DNA of 64,000 nucleotides from Pseudomonadota bacterium (lineage in GTDB: Bacteria; Desulfobacterota; Desulfarculia; Desulfarculales; Desulfarculaceae), in NCBI GenBank assembly GCA_018819925.1, contig JAHJPG010000006.1:22563-86562 (forward strand), written 5' to 3'. This document shows positions 8,957 through 16,912 of this stretch, piece after piece; the stretch's first letter is position 1, and every line of letters begins with the position of its first letter. Under the pieces are notes generated by a model. That model did not search any database and was not told the origin of the DNA. It saw only the letters and a list, made by a program, of their open reading frames with translations. The translations under genes and the position numbers were made by a program.

Positions 8957-9835
8957 ATGCAGCGGGTGTTGGTGATCGGCGCGGGGTTCATGGGGGCCGG
9001 CATAGCCCAGGTGTGCGCCCAGGCCGGCCACCAGGTCAGCTTGGTGGACGTAAAACCCGGGGTCCTGGCCAAAGCCATGGCCGGCATGGAGGTTTCCCTG
9101 GGCAAACTGGCCCGCAAGGGTTTGCTTCGCGAGGAGCCAAGCGAGGTGCTGGCTCGGGTCTCCCCGGTGGATGGCCTGGACAGCGCGGCCCAGGCGGATT
9201 GGATAATCGAGGCGGCCCCAGAGATCGAAGCCCTGAAGCTGGAGCTGTTCGCCCGTTTGGACCGTCTGGCCAAGCCGGACACGCCCCTGGCCAGCAACAC
9301 CTCCTCCATACCCATAAGCCGCCTGGCCTCGGCCACCTCGCACCCCGAAAGGGTGCTGGGCCTGCACTTTTTCGGGCCGGTGCCTCTCATGGGCCTGGTG
9401 GAGGTGGTCAAGGGCGAGCGGACCGCGCCGGAGGTGTTTGAGCGCGGCATGGCCTTTATTCGAGCCTTGGGCAAGCATCCGGTGCGGGTGGAGCGCGACA
9501 TCCCCGGCTTTGTCATGAACCGCGTCTTCGCGGCCGCCTTCCGGGAGGCGGCGGATTTGGTGGCCGCCGGGGTCACCACCGCCGAGGACCTGGACGCCGG
9601 GATGCGCCTGGGCTATGGCTGGAACGCTGGGCCCTTTGAGGTGGCCGACAACGCCGGCCTGGACACCTTCGTGCTCATTGACCGCTTTTTAAAATCCATG
9701 GGCGAAAACGATCTGGTGGTGCGCTCGGGACTGGTGGAGAAGCTGGTGGAGCAGGGCCGCCTGGGGCGCAAGGCGGGCAAAGGCTTTTACGACTACACCC
9801 CCGAGGGCAAGCGGGTGCCGCGCAAACAAGAATAG
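8957..9835 (+). CDS. 3-hydroxyacyl-CoA dehydrogenase (NAD-dependent)
   Basis: A 292-residue enzyme of typical single-domain length (about 285 for PaaH/HbdA types). The Rossmann start VLVIGAGFMGAGIAQV, the segment IIEAAPE, the catalytic region ASNTSSIPISRLA followed by GLHFFGPVPLMGLVEVV, and the helical C-terminus ending GRKAGKGFYDY are all clear. It oxidises 3-hydroxyacyl-CoA to 3-ketoacyl-CoA. The ATG at 8957 begins the fold at once; the TTG at 8930 would add nine residues without support. It is the last gene of the rightward acyl-CoA cluster. Confidence 0.92.
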   Translation: MQRVLVIGAGFMGAGIAQVCAQAGHQVSLVDVKPGVLAKAMAGMEVSLGKLARKGLLREEPSEVLARVSPVDGLDSAAQADWIIEAAPEIEALKLELFARLDRLAKPDTPLASNTSSIPISRLASATSHPERVLGLHFFGPVPLMGLVEVVKGERTAPEVFERGMAFIRALGKHPVRVERDIPGFVMNRVFAAAFREAADLVAAGVTTAEDLDAGMRLGYGWNAGPFEVADNAGLDTFVLIDRFLKSMGENDLVVRSGLVEKLVEQGRLGRKAGKGFYDYTPEGKRVPRKQE

Positions 9836-9875
9836 GGCGTTTCCCGGGGTGATTGGCACCTAAATCGACGCGACC

Positions 9876-10772
9876 TCAGTAAAGGGCCTCCGGGCCGCGC
9901 CGGGCGAAAAGTTCGCCGTCGCGCAGGCCTTGTTCATAGCTCTGGCGCACCAGGCCGGGATTGGCCTTTTCCCACTTGGATATGGCCAGGGGCCGGGAGG
10001 GTTGGGCGTAGGTCACCCCTGGGCGGCCTCGCAGGGCCTGGGCCGGGTAGCGCCGGGTAAGCAGCACCAGCACCGGCTGTTCTCCGGGCCCCAGCAAATC
10101 CAGGGGGGCGTTGTCCAAGATGCCGCCGTCCACCACCCTGCCGCCGTCCCAACGGCACCAGGGCACCATGGGCGGCAGGCAGGAAGAGGCCACCACCAAA
10201 TCCACCAGGTCCTTCACCGTGGCGCACTGGGAGGCCCGGCCCACCACCGGCTGAAAACCCAAGCGCCGGGCGTAGCGGTAATGCACCGGATCGCCCATGC
10301 CCTTTTCCAAACCGTAGCTCAGGTAGCCCAAGCACACGCCCAGGCCCGATTTGGCCCAGTCAGGGGGCCGGGTCATGAATATGCGCAGGTCCGGGCCCTG
10401 CTTGAGGCGGCCGAAGGATTCGCCCTCCAGCACCGATTCCAAGGCTCCCCGGTAAACGGCCAAACCGGTGGGGTCAGGCCAAAAAGGATTGCGTCCGGGA
10501 GGGTCGTGTTTGGCCCGGCGGGCGTGGGCGGCCTGATAATACTCCATGGCCGCCTCGATCTGACCGGAAAAGACGTGGCAGGCCGTGCTGGCTCCCGCGC
10601 TTACCGCAGCCACCGCCAGGGGGGTCAGGCCCAGGGCCGGCGCCGCGGCCTGCCAAAAGCCGGCTTGCCAAAAGCAGCGAGACCCGCCGCCGGCGAAGAC
10701 TACTCCATTGTATGGATTGTGATTAAACACGATGCATTGTACGTCCTGGCGGGTGTGAACGCTGGCATCCAT
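9876..10772 (-). CDS. Patatin-like phospholipase family protein
   Basis: A 298-residue patatin-fold protein. The oxyanion loop GGGSRCFWQAGF, the nucleophile elbow AVSAGAS and the dyad segment VVDGGILDNAPL are present. The elbow has Ala in place of the first Gly of GxSxG, and the fourth position after GGG is Cys-containing rather than RG. The Ser/Asp dyad itself is kept, so lipid acyl hydrolysis is still likely. The start is uncertain: the ATG at 10772 lacks a good ribosome site, and homology-like sequence begins around residue 21. It is convergent with the hydroxyacyl-CoA dehydrogenase gene and borders the tRNA-Asp remnant region. Confidence 0.78.
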   Translation of the reverse strand: MDASVHTRQDVQCIVFNHNPYNGVVFAGGGSRCFWQAGFWQAAAPALGLTPLAVAAVSAGASTACHVFSGQIEAAMEYYQAAHARRAKHDPPGRNPFWPDPTGLAVYRGALESVLEGESFGRLKQGPDLRIFMTRPPDWAKSGLGVCLGYLSYGLEKGMGDPVHYRYARRLGFQPVVGRASQCATVKDLVDLVVASSCLPPMVPWCRWDGGRVVDGGILDNAPLDLLGPGEQPVLVLLTRRYPAQALRGRPGVTYAQPSRPLAISKWEKANPGLVRQSYEQGLRDGELFARRGPEALY

Positions 10773-10948
10773 TTTGACGGTTTGGCCGTTGGCATGGGTT
10801 GCTTCCTGTTATCGCGCGTTTCCTTGGCCGATTCACCCCCTGGGCTGATTATAGTGCTCCGCGTTAGGTCAGGCAATCCGCTCGCGGCGAACATCCGCGC
10901 GGCAAGGAAAAGCGCTTAGCCAAACTGGTTAGGCCTTTGATCTAACTG

Positions 10949-10992
10949 AGGGAGACGGCCGGGTTCGAACCGGCGGCCTTCGGCGTGACAGG
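10949..10992 (-). pseudogene. tRNA-Asp 3'-half remnant (copy A)
   Basis: Minus-strand sequence from the anticodon loop (CCTGTCACGCCG) through the T arm (GGTTCGAACC) matches the intact tRNA-Asp at 18421-18498 over about 38 bases, with three mismatches. The 5' half (D arm, acceptor 5' strand) and the CCA are missing, so it cannot be a functional tRNA. It has the same orientation as the gene. Such 3'-end copies are the usual scar left by integration at a tRNA. Confidence 0.75.
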
Positions 10993-11394
10993 GCGTTAAA
11001 AAACGAGCACCCCTCCTGGTTTCAGGCACTTAGCCGCATTGCAAAGCACCAAGACGCACCGATTTGCACCAAAATGCATGACGCCCTGCGTCAAATCCTA
11101 CGTCACAAAATTGATCCGCGGGGGGAGGCCGTGGCAAAGTGATCCGATAGAATCCCCGTTCCGCCGTATGTTGCTTGCCATACAGGACGTTATCCCCTCA
11201 TTACTGATCACAACCAACAATTGCAGATCGCAAGCTGCTAGAAGAATATGTATTTGACCGCCTGAATTGGGATGGGATACCTTATGGGCATATGGGGATA
11301 TCTGGTCCCGCCAATGGTGGCCGAATAGCCTGACTGCCCTACCATTGTGGCTTGTGTTCCTGAATGCAATCAAGCTCACATGTAGTGGTTATTT
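10993..11394. other. AT-richer non-coding stretch upstream of the LuxR gene
   Basis: About 400 bases, visibly AT-richer than the flanks, with only short, unconvincing reading frames. No RNA gene, repeat or clear promoter is recognised. It marks the left edge of the first putative island. Confidence 0.5.
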
Positions 11395-12447
11395 ATGCTA
11401 AACCTTTCCACAAACGAATCAAAACTACTTTTAAGCATCTCGGAAAAACTATCCAGGAGTCTCAGTCAGCAAGAGCTAAGGCTCTCGGCGGGAGAGGATC
11501 TTTTGCGACTTCTCAAGGCCGACTTTCTGGCGTCTTATATTTGGAACCCAGAGCTCCAGATTTTTGAACAGGGCGTCAGCCTAAACATGGACCCCAAAAA
11601 CCTGGCCTGCTACGACGATTATTTTCAGTACCGTGATCCCATCACTCCCGCCCTGCAGAAGCGCAGGCGTGCCACTCTGGTTTGCCAGGTAATGCCGCAA
11701 GAGGAACTGGAGCGGACGGAATTTTTTAACGATTTTCTCGCCCGGGACGGCCTGCACCATGGAATCAACCTGTATGCATATGATGGAAATCTAAATATTG
11801 GCGATCTGCGTGTATGGCGCGGCAAGCGCAGGCCCGCCTTTGACGAACGAGACATCCAGTTGCTTGATTTGGTAACGCCCCATTTCCGAAATGCGCTCCG
11901 CAATGCCAAGGTCCATCTCGCCATGCGGCAAAGGACTGATCCTATGCACAACTATTGGGAGCGTTCCCCCACTGCCTGCTTTGTGTTTGACAGTGAAAGA
12001 GCCTTGATTTACCAAAACCAGGCCAGTGTGGAGTTGGAAAAGGAGCTATCGGGCCGACAGTTTTCCCAACTGATGACCAACGTGTTGCGGGCCAGTAGGA
12101 GAAATCTGCCCCAAGACAGTTGGGGACCGTTTTACTTGTCTGTATTTCGTCCCGATTGCAACCGGGATGAAAAGCCGCGCATCGTGGTCCATGTCCAACG
12201 TGCCGCTGCGCCTAAGCTGGATTCAAGGTGGCTACGCTCCCAGTTCGGTCTGTCCAGGCGTGAGTCGGAAATAGCCATGCTATTGACAAAGGGCCTGACT
12301 GACAATGAAGTCGCGGGGATGCTGTCGATCACTTTCAATACGGTGCGGGCTCACCTGAAGAGCATCTTCTACAAAATGGAGGTTACGAACCGCACCGAAT
12401 TGATACACGCCATGATGAACGGCCTTGTGGAAATTTCATTAGATTAG
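11395..12447 (+). CDS. LuxR-family transcriptional regulator
   Basis: A 350-residue protein with a C-terminal GerE/LuxR HTH at about residues 285-345 (LSRRESEIAMLLTKGLTDNEVA, then TFNTVRAHLKSIFYKM). The 280-residue N-terminal region shows no receiver Asp pattern and no recognisable acyl-homoserine-lactone motif; it resembles GAF/PAS-like sensor regions, but I cannot assign a ligand. Base composition is clearly AT-richer than the window average, suggesting acquisition. The amidase 98 bases downstream in the same direction is its likeliest target. No strong ribosome site precedes the ATG. Confidence 0.85.
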   Translation: MLNLSTNESKLLLSISEKLSRSLSQQELRLSAGEDLLRLLKADFLASYIWNPELQIFEQGVSLNMDPKNLACYDDYFQYRDPITPALQKRRRATLVCQVMPQEELERTEFFNDFLARDGLHHGINLYAYDGNLNIGDLRVWRGKRRPAFDERDIQLLDLVTPHFRNALRNAKVHLAMRQRTDPMHNYWERSPTACFVFDSERALIYQNQASVELEKELSGRQFSQLMTNVLRASRRNLPQDSWGPFYLSVFRPDCNRDEKPRIVVHVQRAAAPKLDSRWLRSQFGLSRRESEIAMLLTKGLTDNEVAGMLSITFNTVRAHLKSIFYKMEVTNRTELIHAMMNGLVEISLD

Positions 12448-12545
12448 ACCCACCTCCCCAATCCTGGGGATACCGCATTCCGCGCCACCATTATCTACTA
12501 CTCCTTGGGAAATTAGATCAACACCACCAGCCCAAAGGAGCAGTC

Positions 12546-14126
12546 ATGCCAAAAACCGATGAGATAAACAGAAGACAGTTTGTAAAGATGTCTTTGGCCG
12601 CCGGAGCCGGGCTTGCCTTACTTCAGGGGCTGGGCACCGGTGCGTTTGCCTCCGGAAAAGCCGGGGGATTGGCCGGTCTGCCCGTTAGCTTGCTCGAGCA
12701 AAAAATCAGAAAGGGTGAATTGACCGCAACCAAGCTGGTCCATCTCTACCTGGAGCGAATAGCAAAATACGATGGCAGGGCCGGATTGAACTCCTTTATC
12801 ACCGTGGCGGCCAAGCAGGCATTGAACCAGGCCGAAAAACTGGATGCCATGGCCAAGCGAAACCAATTCGCGGGCCCCCTGCACGGGATTCCGGTGGCGG
12901 TCAAAGACAACCTGGACACCATGGAAATAGTAACCACCGGCGGTTCCAAGATTCTGTCACAATGGCGCCCTCCTCAGGACGCATATGCCGTTGCCCGTTT
13001 AAAACAAGCCGGCGCCATCATTCTGGGCAAAACCAATATGCACGAGTTTGCTTTCGGCATCACCACCAATAACCCTCATTACGGACCTTGCCGCAATCCA
13101 TATGACAAAACGCGCATCCCCGGCGGCTCCAGCGGAGGATCGGCCGCTGCGGTGGCAGCCGACCTGTGCGCCGCTGCATTGGGCACCGACACCGGGGGGT
13201 CGGCGAGAATCCCTGCTGCTCTTTGCGGCGTAGTGGGTTTGAAACCAACGCTGGGTCTGGTTGGACGAGGCGGCATGATGCACCTGTCGTTCACCCGAGA
13301 CTGTATCGGCCCCATAACCCGATCAGTGGCCGATGCCGCCATAATGCTGGAGGCCATCGCCGGGCGGGACGTCCGGGATCCTGAAAGCGCTCCGGCTCCA
13401 TCATCGGTTCCGCAATATTCGGCATTTCCGAGGACGGGTCTCAAGGGGAAGAAATTCGGCCTGCCCCGGAAATATTTCTTTGACAACATCAGCGCCGACA
13501 CCGCCCGGGTGATGGAAAAATCGTTGGAACTTATAGAAAAACAGGGTGGGCAAATCAAGGAAGTCGAAGTGAAGCACATGGACTTGGCCACCCCCACCGG
13601 CTTCAACATAGTGCTCGCCGAAGCTGTTTACTTGATGGAGGACTATCTGCGTTCCTTCGACCCCAAGGCCACCATTGATAAGTATCTGGAACAAATGGGC
13701 CCTGACGTCAAAGCGGTTCTAGGTAGCCAGAAAGGGACTCCTAAATCAAATCCCGTGCCCGGATGGCTTTACTCCAAATCCCTGCGCAAGGACCGCAAGT
13801 TGATGATCTCTGGTTTCGCCCAGGCCCTGGAAGGCCTGGACGGCCTTCTGTTGCCCACCACACCGCTTCCCGCAACCAAGATTGGCGAAGATGTGGAGAT
13901 AATGCTTAACGGTAAGAAGGCGAACACCTTCCTAACTTTCATACGAAATTGCGATCCGGTAAGTGTCGCCGGCTATCCGGCAATTTCGGTTCCCGCCGGG
14001 TTTTCCAGTGAAGGGTTGCCCATTGGCCTGCAGATTGTTGCCAGGCCCTGGGAGGAAATGAATCTTTTGTCCTTGGGCTACGGTTTTGAACAAACCGCCA
14101 AGGCTCGAAAGCCGCCTAAGCTCTAG
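12546..14126 (+). CDS. Tat-exported amidase (amidase signature family)
   Basis: A 526-residue amidase. The N-terminus is a twin-arginine signal (NRRQFVK, Arg9-Arg10, then a hydrophobic stretch to about residue 36). The Ser-Ser-Lys triad is visible: Lys120 in VAVKDN, Ser195 in GGSSGGSA and Ser219 in DTGGSARIPA. The mature enzyme should therefore hydrolyse an amide in the periplasm; GatA function is excluded by export. AAAGGAG sits at good spacing before the ATG. It follows a LuxR regulator within the putative first tRNA-Asp island, and composition is lower in GC than the flanks. The substrate is unknown. Confidence 0.9.
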   Translation: MPKTDEINRRQFVKMSLAAGAGLALLQGLGTGAFASGKAGGLAGLPVSLLEQKIRKGELTATKLVHLYLERIAKYDGRAGLNSFITVAAKQALNQAEKLDAMAKRNQFAGPLHGIPVAVKDNLDTMEIVTTGGSKILSQWRPPQDAYAVARLKQAGAIILGKTNMHEFAFGITTNNPHYGPCRNPYDKTRIPGGSSGGSAAAVAADLCAAALGTDTGGSARIPAALCGVVGLKPTLGLVGRGGMMHLSFTRDCIGPITRSVADAAIMLEAIAGRDVRDPESAPAPSSVPQYSAFPRTGLKGKKFGLPRKYFFDNISADTARVMEKSLELIEKQGGQIKEVEVKHMDLATPTGFNIVLAEAVYLMEDYLRSFDPKATIDKYLEQMGPDVKAVLGSQKGTPKSNPVPGWLYSKSLRKDRKLMISGFAQALEGLDGLLLPTTPLPATKIGEDVEIMLNGKKANTFLTFIRNCDPVSVAGYPAISVPAGFSSEGLPIGLQIVARPWEEMNLLSLGYGFEQTAKARKPPKL

Positions 14127-14250
14127 GATCTGGGTGGGATGCTCTGTCGTATTGGGAATAATCGGGCGATATCGTCTCTTTGACCTACGGCGGAATACGC
14201 CGGAGGGCGAAGCCCTACGTCAATCCTACGTCTAGTCGATGGTTCCAAAG

Positions 14251-14331
14251 GAAGAGGGCCTAGCCGAAATGGCTAGGCCCTCTTTATTATGCGTGGCGGG
14301 CTCGGACCGGCGGCCTCCGGCGTGACAGGCC
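14251..14331 (-). repeat. Degenerate duplicate of tRNA-Asp 3' end plus its terminator (copy B)
   Basis: Bases 14251-14300 match 18378-18427 with a single difference (50 bases, covering the terminator hairpin and the tRNA CCA end). The match then continues through T arm and anticodon arm sequence to 14331 (matching 18468), with a deletion of about ten bases in the acceptor/T region and a few changes. The direct repeat has the same orientation as the intact gene 4.1 kb away. The tRNA part is non-functional. Read as an integration boundary between two accessory segments. Confidence 0.85.
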
Positions 14332-14377
14332 ACTGCCGATGATGTGCCCTGGAGCGTGGGTGCAAGGCCGGCATGGT

Positions 14378-14752
14378 TCAGGCGTGACCGCGTCCGGCGG
14401 CGTCGGGGGCCGCCGCTCGGTTGGGGCTTTCTTGAGCTTCCTGGGCGTCGGCGGCGGCGATCGCCGCGGCCCATTCCTCCTCGGGCCGGCAGACCATGTG
14501 CTCGTTGTCCAGGCCCACCGGCAGATCGGTGAACTCGCCTTTGGCCGCGTCCATGGCCCCCCGCACTTCACGGCTGACCGCCCCCAACTCCCCGTCGGCA
14601 TCGATGGCCTGCTTGACGCTGGCGCCTGCCTTTTTGACCTGGCCCACCACCTGGGAGGCCCCCTTCATGAATTCGGGCAGCTTGCGCGGACCGATGACCA
14701 CCAAGGCCAGGCCAGCCACCATGAGCAATTCGCCGGGTCCGATGCCGAACAT
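14378..14752 (-). CDS. TatA/TatB-like twin-arginine translocase subunit
   Basis: 124 residues with the TatA/B plan: a short N-terminal membrane helix starting MFGIGPGELLMVAGLALVVIG, the PRKLPEF hinge, then an amphipathic helix and a charged, low-complexity tail. No TatC is visible in the window, so this is probably an accessory pore subunit in addition to a housekeeping set. It lies nine bases after a gene of unknown function, in an operon headed by a Tat-signal metallo-hydrolase, which suggests a dedicated export partner. TatB versus TatA cannot be decided from sequence alone. Confidence 0.82.
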   Translation of the reverse strand: MFGIGPGELLMVAGLALVVIGPRKLPEFMKGASQVVGQVKKAGASVKQAIDADGELGAVSREVRGAMDAAKGEFTDLPVGLDNEHMVCRPEEEWAAAIAAADAQEAQESPNRAAAPDAAGRGHA

Positions 14753-14761
14753 GGATGCCTC

Positions 14762-15562
14762 TCAATGCTCGTGGCAGCAGCACATGGACTGCTGGTCGGC
14801 ATCGTGAAAATGCCGCCGCCCGATGCGCCACCACTCGGGGTTAAGGGGAGGTTGGGCCTGGTGTTCGTCCGAGGCGTGGGCCAGCACCCGCAGGCCCGCT
14901 TCGGCGATCGGCAGGCCGGACGAACCGGCCAGGCCCACCCACAGCCTGGCCCAGCCCGGCGGGGGCTGGCCCACACCATCCGAGCGGCGCAGGGCGCAGG
15001 CCGCGGCCGGACCCCGGCCCTGGGCCAAGCATAGGGCGGCCACCAGGCCGTCGACCAGTGGCAGGCCCAGGTCCCAGGCCGGCACGGCTTCCCCGTCGGC
15101 TGGAGCGTCCCAGGTCAACTGGTAGGGTTGGCCAACTCCGTCCAGGCGCAGGGTCAGCCGTCCCAAAATGAATAGATCGGTGTCGCCCAGTTCCAGCGCT
15201 CCGAAAATCGGGGTGCCGGTGTGGTCGAATGCCGGGCTCAGGCGCAACTCGCGCTCCTGCTCGGTGAATTCGGCCATGGCCGGCTCCTCGGGGCTGGGGA
15301 AATAGCGCAGGGCCAACACGGCCTCGGCCCCCAGTAACGGCGCAGACGCGGCGTCCACCATCTCGAGCTGATAAGCCCCGGGGCGGCCGTTGCACCACAG
15401 CAGCCAGCCGGGCAAGCCTCGGGCGTCGGCAAGTTGATGAATGGAGGCCAGGCCGGTGAGGTCCCGCGCCTGGTCGCTGGCGAAAACCCTTTGCAAGGCC
15501 GCCGACAGCGCCGCCTCGGCTGCGGCCGCCGCATCGGCATGGGGGTGAACTTGAGGGCTCAC
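14762..15562 (-). CDS. Protein of unknown function with Cys/His-rich C-terminal tail
   Basis: 266 residues, not recognised. I chose the GTG at 15562, which overlaps the TGA stop of the upstream membrane protein gene (GTGA); a longer frame to 15679 runs inside that gene. There is no signal peptide or membrane helix, so it is probably cytoplasmic. It is rich in Ala, Leu and acidic residues. The last residues contain WWRIGRRHFHDADQ and end CCCHEH, a likely metal-binding tail. Tight coupling to the membrane protein upstream and the TatA-like gene downstream points to a shared function, perhaps as a chaperone or maturation factor for the exported metallo-protein; this is inference. Confidence 0.65.
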   Translation of the reverse strand: MSPQVHPHADAAAAAEAALSAALQRVFASDQARDLTGLASIHQLADARGLPGWLLWCNGRPGAYQLEMVDAASAPLLGAEAVLALRYFPSPEEPAMAEFTEQERELRLSPAFDHTGTPIFGALELGDTDLFILGRLTLRLDGVGQPYQLTWDAPADGEAVPAWDLGLPLVDGLVAALCLAQGRGPAAACALRRSDGVGQPPPGWARLWVGLAGSSGLPIAEAGLRVLAHASDEHQAQPPLNPEWWRIGRRHFHDADQQSMCCCHEH

Positions 15563-16803
15563 CGCTTGAGCCTGTAGCCGGGCCAGCCGTCCATGAAGTT
15601 GTCCTGGATGTTTAATAGCACCATGATCATGATCAAGAAGGCCGCAGCGTTTTCCGAGGGGTGGGAAACGCCCTCGCACACGCCCAGCAGGGCCGGGCCG
15701 AATTCATAATAGAGCCAGGCAAAGCCCAGGCCCAGGGCCACGGCCAGCACGGTGCCCAGCAGGCCTGCGGCCAGGGTGCCCAGGCGCTTAAACAGCGCGC
15801 CGAACTGCTGGTTGAGCACCATGGCCGGCACCACGATGAACGCGCCCATGGTCACGGTGTGGCTGTAACGCCAGCCGAAGTTGGCCTCGTTCTGCCCACC
15901 GATGTAGGCCTCGTCCCACATGTAGTCCATGATGGCCAACTGAGTCTTGAACAGGGCCAGGCCCAGGGCCAAGCTGCCGATAGCCAGCAAAAGGAAGCGC
16001 CAGGGCTGCTTTTCGACCAGATTCCAGGGGCGGCCTCGCCACAGGTGGATGGTGAGGAAAACCATGATCACCGAGTCGAAGATGATGCCCAGGCTGAACT
16101 CGCTGCTAGTGGTCTGGGCCAAGCCCTTCCACCACGGGGGCACCGCCGCATAAATCTGGGCGGGGTAGAACATGAAACCGATGTGGGGGTGGAAAAGCAG
16201 GAAAAAGGCCGGTAGCGCGAGCACCGCGACGAACAGCCAGTTGGCCAGGCCCAGGCGTGGCTGGTTCAGCGTGGGCCAGACATCGCGCCCCACGCCCAGG
16301 GCAAAGACCACCGAGAACCAGAAGAACGGGACCGACAGGGCGATATAGGCCCACGAAGTCGTCTCCCGGGCCGAGAGCACGTCTTGGCCGAGTTTGCCGT
16401 GGGTGGTCAGGCTGTGCCAGTTGAAGTAGGTGATGCCGTAGGTGCCGATGAGGTAAAAGAACAACCCCAGAATGAACACGGCGTATACCCCCAGCATCAT
16501 CGCCGTGAGCGCTCCGCCCTTGGCCAGGGGGTTGGCCTGGCGCAGAAAATTGCGCGACAAGGGCCAGAAGTCGAAGATTTCGGTCTGCCATACCGTGATA
16601 AGCAGCAGCCATATCACCAGCGAGAAGCCCAAAAGAGGCGTGTAGAGCTGGTACACGCCACTGGTGCTGAACAACAGCCACCAGCAGGCAAAGGTCGCCG
16701 CCAGCATGACGGCCAGATTGACCAAGCCCGAAACCAGTGGATTCCAGCGGGGTTCCAGAGTGCGTTCAGCCAACCAGCCGTGGGGGTTGTCCGGGGAGTT
16801 CAT
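15559..16803 (-). CDS. Multi-spanning membrane protein of unknown function
   Basis: 414 residues with about ten hydrophobic segments, beginning near residue 27 and ending with a helix rich in Ile/Met before a short basic tail (GYRLKR). Conserved-looking polar features inside or next to helices include HPHIGF, YMWDEAYIGG and EGVSHPSENAAAF. I do not recognise the family. The ATG at 16803 is chosen because GGGAAAGGA precedes it; the upstream ATG at 16821 would place that site inside the gene. It is separated from the Tat-signal metallo-hydrolase by a very strong hairpin, and overlaps the next gene by four bases. Confidence 0.7.
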   Translation of the reverse strand: MNSPDNPHGWLAERTLEPRWNPLVSGLVNLAVMLAATFACWWLLFSTSGVYQLYTPLLGFSLVIWLLLITVWQTEIFDFWPLSRNFLRQANPLAKGGALTAMMLGVYAVFILGLFFYLIGTYGITYFNWHSLTTHGKLGQDVLSARETTSWAYIALSVPFFWFSVVFALGVGRDVWPTLNQPRLGLANWLFVAVLALPAFFLLFHPHIGFMFYPAQIYAAVPPWWKGLAQTTSSEFSLGIIFDSVIMVFLTIHLWRGRPWNLVEKQPWRFLLLAIGSLALGLALFKTQLAIMDYMWDEAYIGGQNEANFGWRYSHTVTMGAFIVVPAMVLNQQFGALFKRLGTLAAGLLGTVLAVALGLGFAWLYYEFGPALLGVCEGVSHPSENAAAFLIMIMVLLNIQDNFMDGWPGYRLKR

Positions 16804-16856
16804 GGCAAGTTCCTTTCCCAAGATGCGCGGATGCCGGATGCGCGGCTATCACGATG

Positions 16857-16897
16857 CCCCGTCCCTCCCCGCGCCTTAGGCGCGGGGAGGGACGGGG
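16857..16897. repeat. Perfect 20-bp inverted repeat (mRNA hairpin) between operon genes
   Basis: Arms 16857-16876 and 16878-16897 are exact reverse complements around a single central base, giving a GC-rich hairpin with a minimal loop. No T-run follows on the minus strand, so it is not a standard terminator. Lying 16 bases after the stop of the Tat-signal hydrolase gene, it may protect the upstream message or attenuate expression of the downstream genes. Confidence 0.8.
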
Positions 16898-16912
16898 GGA
16901 GCATGGGCTCGG

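Noticed and set aside
10917..10936. Sequence resembling a tRNA-Asp D arm next to the 3'-half remnant
   Set aside because: About 16 of 20 bases can be matched to the D arm, but in permuted order relative to the remnant; too short to separate from chance.
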